From contig PTFA01000364.1 in the NCBI GenBank assembly GCA_003342895.1, forward strand, positions 1 through 64,000: a DNA stretch of 64,000 bases, given 5' to 3'. Of this stretch, positions 58,501 to 64,000 are shown piece by piece (within the stretch, counting starts at the first letter, position 1; each line of letters starts with the position of its first letter). Under the pieces are notes generated by a model that had not been told where the DNA came from, did no database searches, and saw only the letters and a program-made list of their open reading frames with translations. The DNA is from Casuarius casuarius. Taxonomy: Eukaryota; Chordata; Aves; Casuariiformes; Casuariidae. The position numbers and the translations under genes were made by a program.

Positions 58501-61500
58501 TGACTCCAGAAGGACTGACCTTTCTTAGCACCTTAGATTCCTTCTAGTCCCCAAATGTGTTGAGAAACAGCACTTAGTGTGTTGGTGAATGTTTTACATG
58601 GGACAGCAGATCTAGACCAAGAATCCAGCTGATAGTGTTAGATTTTATGCAGAATGATACAAATCAGAGGTGAAAAACCCTGAAGCACCAGGATGTTCAG
58701 TCCATGTCGCTGATGTAACAGGATTGTTTTGTACAGTATGCTTCCTATTAATAGTTTTCAATACTACTGATAACTATTTACTAACTTGCAAGGATTTGTG
58801 TTAGTGAATAAAATTGTCCATGTTTACTCATCTCTCTCAAATCCCAAAGGGCGGTGATTGCAGCTGTGCTTATTAAAAAGAAATATATAAATATATTCCT
58901 ATGGAGTGCAGAGACCTGTTTTCTCCTGTTGTGTCTGTTAAATGTCTTCAGTTACTCAGAAACATCACTGTTGTCTTTAGTATTTTACAAATGCCTTCAG
59001 TATTTTGAACACATCCTGCTCTCATACTCCTGCTGGTGAACACAAACACTACTGTTTCCCAGCTGAATCCCTGTGAAATGAAAACTGTTGCCAAGGCAGG
59101 TGGTTAGAAAAACACTTAAAATAGGAGAAAGATAGCAGTTGCACTTTTAGGGCAGGCAACGTATTTAGTTTTTAAGCTGGTGCCCACATGTCTGGTGTGC
59201 CATGTGCCTTGTAAATTCATACACATCAGAGGTCATTGAAGAAATCAACCTTTAACAATATTACTTCATCTCGGGAAATACACTTAACTTATTTCCTATT
59301 TTAAATGACTTTGGTGGGTTTTACCAGCTATCGCACTATCTATTTAGTAATATCGTGCAGCAAGACTTTGCTTGGATTGTGAGAGAAGATAGTAATTCGT
59401 ATTAACAAACTTCATCTTCTATGTACTTGAGTCATCTGTGACTAGCATGTGTTACTACACCATATTTGATAACTACTGTTCTTACAAAAATTTACATATC
59501 CTCACTTAAAGCTTACAGGCATCAAGAGGGATTCACAGTGCACAAAAAATGACTTAAGCTGGATAGCTATCCAGGTGTGCATTTCTTGCCTTGGAGAGAG
59601 GTTGGGATGTGTGTTGTTGGTCCAAACTCTCTCTCTCGAGCATACTTTCTTTTTTTGTTGTTCTTTCTCTTCTCTTGTAGAAAGATAACGTATGGTGTGT
59701 TTGTCTGTTACTGGTTACAAGGTGCTCTATTTATTTTCAAGGTGTTCTGGTTTTTTGGTATTTTTTTTAATTGCTGCCAGCAGCTAACTGTGCAGCTGGG
59801 CCTGTGTGACTTATGTATTTTCTAATGACATGGGTTTTGTTATTTTTCTGTTATGCTGTGACAATTTTGGTGGGTGTTGGCTTAGGATACACAGGGCTCA
59901 GACCTACACACTTCTTGTTAAATGATGTCCATTTGTTTGAAGATCTCGTTAATGGTGAAAATCATATTCAGATAGAGAAGTAGCTATGGACAGAGCTGTC
60001 TTAAGCTTGATTTTGATATAAAAGTTAGAAGGAACATAATACAAGAGATATAAAGAAGTGACAAAAAAATGCAAGTGACAAGGATGTTCTATCTGTTGTA
60101 CTTGTTCTTAGGTGAGAATAGTTGAAAGTAGACTGGTAATTGCACAAGGGAGGAAGGACTAAGGAAGGAAGCATGTGCTGATTCAGTGGGTTTCTGGCCC
60201 ATTGACTTCAGCGAAAAACTCCCAGTCTCTTTAGTGGATTTCTTTTAGGTCTTAAGAGATACAGTGAAATAGAGAGTAAGGATGTGATTGTAAATGTGTT
60301 GTATTGTAGAACAGCAGGCCTTTTTGTGGTTGTCTAGTTTTGGAGTGTCTGGTGGAGAGTGGAGCCACCGAACTGGCAACATTAAAACAGACATTATACT
60401 TAAGTTCCAAAATGTAGATTGCTTTTATTTTTTACTTTTTCACTAGAAAGGTAGTGTATCTTCAAATATAAATGGAATCAAACTAAAGAATAATGTCTTG
60501 TTAAACTTCAAACTCTTCCTGTAGCAGTTTTAAAAGGAACTACAAACATCATTGAACAGGTGCATGCTAAGCCAGGACCTAACTCTCACTGCCCTGTTTT
60601 TATTGTCTAAGCTGAGTGGTATGCAGTTAGTAAACACTTGGTGCAGACACTGAAAAACTGTTTTAATATCACTCCCATTTTATTTCCCATTAATTCATTT
60701 CAGGGTTACATTAACATGCTCAGATTTCCATTTTGATTATGGTATCTGAGTTATATCTGCTGTTCTTCCCCTGCTTCTTTTGCCCTTTCCATTCCACAAT
60801 ATTTTGTGGCTTTACGTGTTTCTGGGAGTGTACTGCACATACCTGTGATGTTTATTAGTGCTGTCTCATAAACTTTGGATGTGTTTTCTTTGATTAGAAT
60901 ACTTCTGAGTTCATAAATGACATTTTGTTTAAAAGCCTATCAAATAGCAGAAATAAGACATTTTTATTACAATGTATTATGGTCTTATTGGTCCCTTGAT
61001 GTATACGAGCTCTTTTTACATAGCCCCAAAACTTCAGTGGTGATAGCTATAAATGAATAGAAAGGGACTGTATCCTTAGCTGCTGGTATAAATCACTGTA
61101 GGTGCAGTGACATCAGTAGTGCTGTACCAATTTGCATCACTGAACCTCTGGCCCACAATCTTCTAAGATGCATTTCAAAGTAAATTCAAGTTCAGTTACA
61201 TTTTATGTGAGAGTCTCATAATACAGACATTCCATTTTCACAAATCTTGACCCATATGATTTAATTTCCTTGTGGATTGTATCCAGATGTCAAACTTTTT
61301 TTTTGAGCACGTCAGCATGGATATGTTCAGTTTCACTAATCAGGCTAGATACATCATTGCTTACCATGTGTTTTTCTATATTTGTTTCATTTCTCATAGC
61401 AAAGAAGAAAGAGTGTTGTTATTTTAGAGACTCAAATTACCCTTCACTTATTACTTGATCCTTGCAATAGTTTTTATATAGAAGTCCACAGACAAGCAGG

Positions 61501-64000
61501 CTTACTTTCTTTTTATTGTCCCAATTTTCATTCATTTGTTCTTATTTAAAATTTATGCTCTAAATTGCCAGTGCAGAGCAGTTTTGAATTAGTTTGGAGG
61601 TAGCAGAGGAGTTGACAAAGGCTGGCTAGTATTATGTGTTGATAAATCTAGAATTGCACAAAAATTGGAGATTAACAATAGTATTTGCAAAGGCAGATAT
61701 CTGGTGTTCTGTGTTTCAGTATAGTTAGGAATCTGTATCTATATTTGGTTAAGTCTATATTTACATGACACCAGCTCTCTTAGGACTGACAACTCAACAA
61801 GCAAAGCACTGATGACAGAAGGAGTTGAAGTTAATTCCTTAATTAAGGTTTTGTAACTCACAATAGTAAGTAATGAAGTGAGAGCAGGTTAGTATGTAAT
61901 TTATAGGAGCTTTAAAAATTACATGTAAACTACATTCTATCACCAGATACAGCTGAGTGAAATTATTAAGCAAAGGAAAAAAGGTTTTTAGTTATTGTTA
62001 CCCAGTTTTGGCTAGAGCATATTTCCATGGGATGAATCTTCTCATGCCAGTACTGCAGTGATACTCCATTGACTTCAATGAATTTAATCTTGGTGTCAGG
62101 AGAATCAGGCCCATCATTATGAGGCGAGAATGGCCCCTAAGGCAAAACATTTTAGTGTTGACCTGACAAGCCTATTGAAATAATTGAACACTTTTAGGGT
62201 TGCATGCCAAATACCCTTCAAATCAGTAAGGTGTCATTTAGCATTAAACTGCCTTCATAGTAGGGTCCTTAAAGTAATGAGATGATCTTTCTCAGACCAT
62301 AATCAGAGCTGACTCATTTCTGCAGTCTGCCACTGTAGAAATGACTGTGGTAGCAACTCTTAAAAGTTACCATTCTTGCAAAGTAGATCATTTTTGTGTT
62401 CCTCATTATTTCAGTACAAAGACAGGAAGGTCTGTAGCTGGACGAAAGGCTTTCTCAGAAGGATAGGCAAAATTCTATCATCCTCCACATATATGAGGGT
62501 CCAGATCACTGCTGCCACAGAAGTTAGAGAAGAAGAGAAATTGGGTGTATTGCTACTGTCAGGGACATGAGCAATGAGAGAGGCATTGACAGGTGTGGTG
62601 GCAATTGGCATTTCAACCTGGCCTCCAGCAATAACCACCTTATCTTCCAGCAGCAGGCAGCCTGAGCTTTAAGGGCTCTGGTGTAGAAAAAGTATGGAGA
62701 CAGCCAGTGGTATTGTGCTGCCCCAGGCAGTCCGAGACATTAAGCAGACATTCATTTTGAATATGCTTATAACCGGCCCTGAGCCTAGCTTGTTTTCACC
62801 TCGCATGGTAGCTCAAACAAAGCCATCCGACTTCAGGCTGAAGTGAAATAGTGGGCACTCATAAGACCTGGTGTGAGCTTTGTGCTAGAAAACAGCAGGT
62901 ATGATAGTAAGATCATTTATTGCTATAGGCTCAATGACAGCATTTCCTGTGCTTATGGAATTTATTCCCACTGGCAGTTCTTCCAAGCATGAATATGACC
63001 TCTTGGGGTAAGAATTGTATGAAGCTCTTTTACTAGGGCTCTGATGTGGTGAATTGCTTGAAAATTTATCTAGTTTTAATTCCACTTGTTTTATTGGACC
63101 AAATCTCATATCTTGGTTTCTTACCTCATGTATAAAAAATAGGAAAACATGTGAGAGCTGTACCTTCTCACTTACATACAAGCTTCCTGAATATCCATCA
63201 TATGAAACATTATGTCTCGTTTTAAGTCAGCCTAGCTCCTTTGACAACGGTGGAGTTTAATCTGACAAGAATCTGTCCAAAGAAATCCCTCTTTGGAAAC
63301 TGTGTTAAGGCCGCTGTTGAGTAGTATAAACCTAAACTCCTATCTCTTCTGGCTTCTCACATGAGTGTCAACCCTCTTTTAAGTGTACTCTCAGGTTGCA
63401 ATTTTCAGACTTTGGTGTGCTAGTGAATACAGATTTCCAACTGATCATAGTGTTTCTGAGGTCAATGTTACATTTGCTCCAGAAATGATAATTTTTTGGC
63501 AACCTCATTGAAATTTTCTGAAACTTTCTTTTCTGTTTAAATTACAATATTTTTGGCCATTGCTTATTTTGAAAGCTCTAGCCGTACTGTGATCCTGTGG
63601 GAGGGGGTGTCATTTGTTTTGGAGTTGAAATGAGGGTTTTTGGTTTGTTTTTTTAGTTACTAGGGCCAAATGAATTTCCACAGGGAAATCAATATTGGCT
63701 TTTGAAAATAATTCCTCAGATAAAGATGTATATGAAAAACTTGGTCATATTTGCTGATTTTGAGAAATGAAAAAAAGCCTTCACATTTCAGGCTTAAAGT
63801 GAAGATATGATTGCCAATTTGGTTGACTTCAGCTCTTTTCTATTTACTATAAACATGTCAGTAAAATTTTGATTTCTTCTCTTTGTTTGCTGGCACTATT
63901 TGTGCAAATGATAGTTTATAAGGCTTCTCCCTAGTTTTAGTCCATGTCCTGTATGTTAGCTGCAGCCATTAGGGCCTATTAAACCGTAAAGGTGTCAAGT
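46546..64000. other. Long AT-rich non-coding DNA to the end of the window
   Basis: I find no coding frame with recognisable domains, no RNA gene and no tandem array. Frames of 98-147 codons (48736-49179 and 62885-63181 on -, 50377-50739 on +) show no recognised domain. A somewhat GC-richer island lies at about 48400-49350. The region could be intergenic or the intron of a gene whose exons are short or outside the window. Confidence 0.5.

Noticed and set aside
62411..63181. Two minus-strand frames (75 and 98 codons) with a GAG/GTAAGA donor-like site near 63125, as possible exons
   Set aside because: I recognise no family, the frames are of chance length, and the region between them is full of stops. 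It might deserve a protein search but I cannot support a gene.
1..64000. CRISPR arrays, bacterial operons or defence systems
   Set aside because: The LINE, LTR and satellite content is that of a vertebrate genome. No regularly spaced short repeats with unique spacers are present.

Overview
The window looks like a bird chromosome, or at least a sauropsid one. It is studded with CR1 LINE fragments whose 3' ends carry the tandem ATTCTGTG tail typical of birds and their relatives. It also holds an endogenous retrovirus, solo LTRs, satellite DNA and long AT-rich non-coding DNA. I find no intact host gene. All open frames longer than about 130 codons belong to retroelements or are antisense shadows of repeats.

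Layout. 1-970 is a GC-rich satellite with a unit of about 469-471 bp (two full units and the start of a third). 971-8883 is a broken endogenous retrovirus on the + strand. It has a full 5' LTR of 'family A' (971-1607), a primer-binding site, and a leader holding two copies of a hairpin unit. Gag follows with a PPPY late motif but no CCHC zinc knuckle, then protease-RT-partial RNase H. Integrase is missing. Env is of the gammaretrovirus type (CWVC, a basic cleavage site, CX7CC, a membrane anchor). The right end is unusual. An LTR with the U3 of a second family ('B') is joined inside R to the R-U5 of family A. A second copy of the A leader follows, then the last 13 bp of an A LTR. This is best read as the remains of a tandem, recombinant provirus collapsed by a deletion.

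8884-9240 holds a CR1 endonuclease-domain fossil. 9290-12060 is a higher-order repeat: three copies of a roughly 350-430 bp anchor block separated by a degenerate minisatellite with a unit near 54 bp. 12-27 kb is AT-rich DNA with a probable old solo LTR (16953-17508) and CR1 scraps. 27.8-36.7 kb is a CR1 cluster in both orientations; one minus-strand CR1 is split by a complete solo LTR of family B (29367-30102, 5-bp target duplication with one change). 37378-38039 is a complete solo LTR of family A on the minus strand with a perfect 5-bp target duplication. 38870-39240 is a decayed Ty3/Gypsy-like RNase H fossil, unusual for a bird. From 39.4 kb to the end is AT-rich DNA with one more LTR candidate (41420-41776) and small CR1 traces.

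The parts explain one another. The two solo LTRs define the true ends of families A (TGTAG...GGGACA) and B (TGTTA...TAACA). With those ends known, the provirus's right end can be recognised as a chimera joined within R, where the first strand transfer of reverse transcription occurs. Single N bases occur only inside the proviral interior, which suggests that near-identical copies exist elsewhere in the genome.
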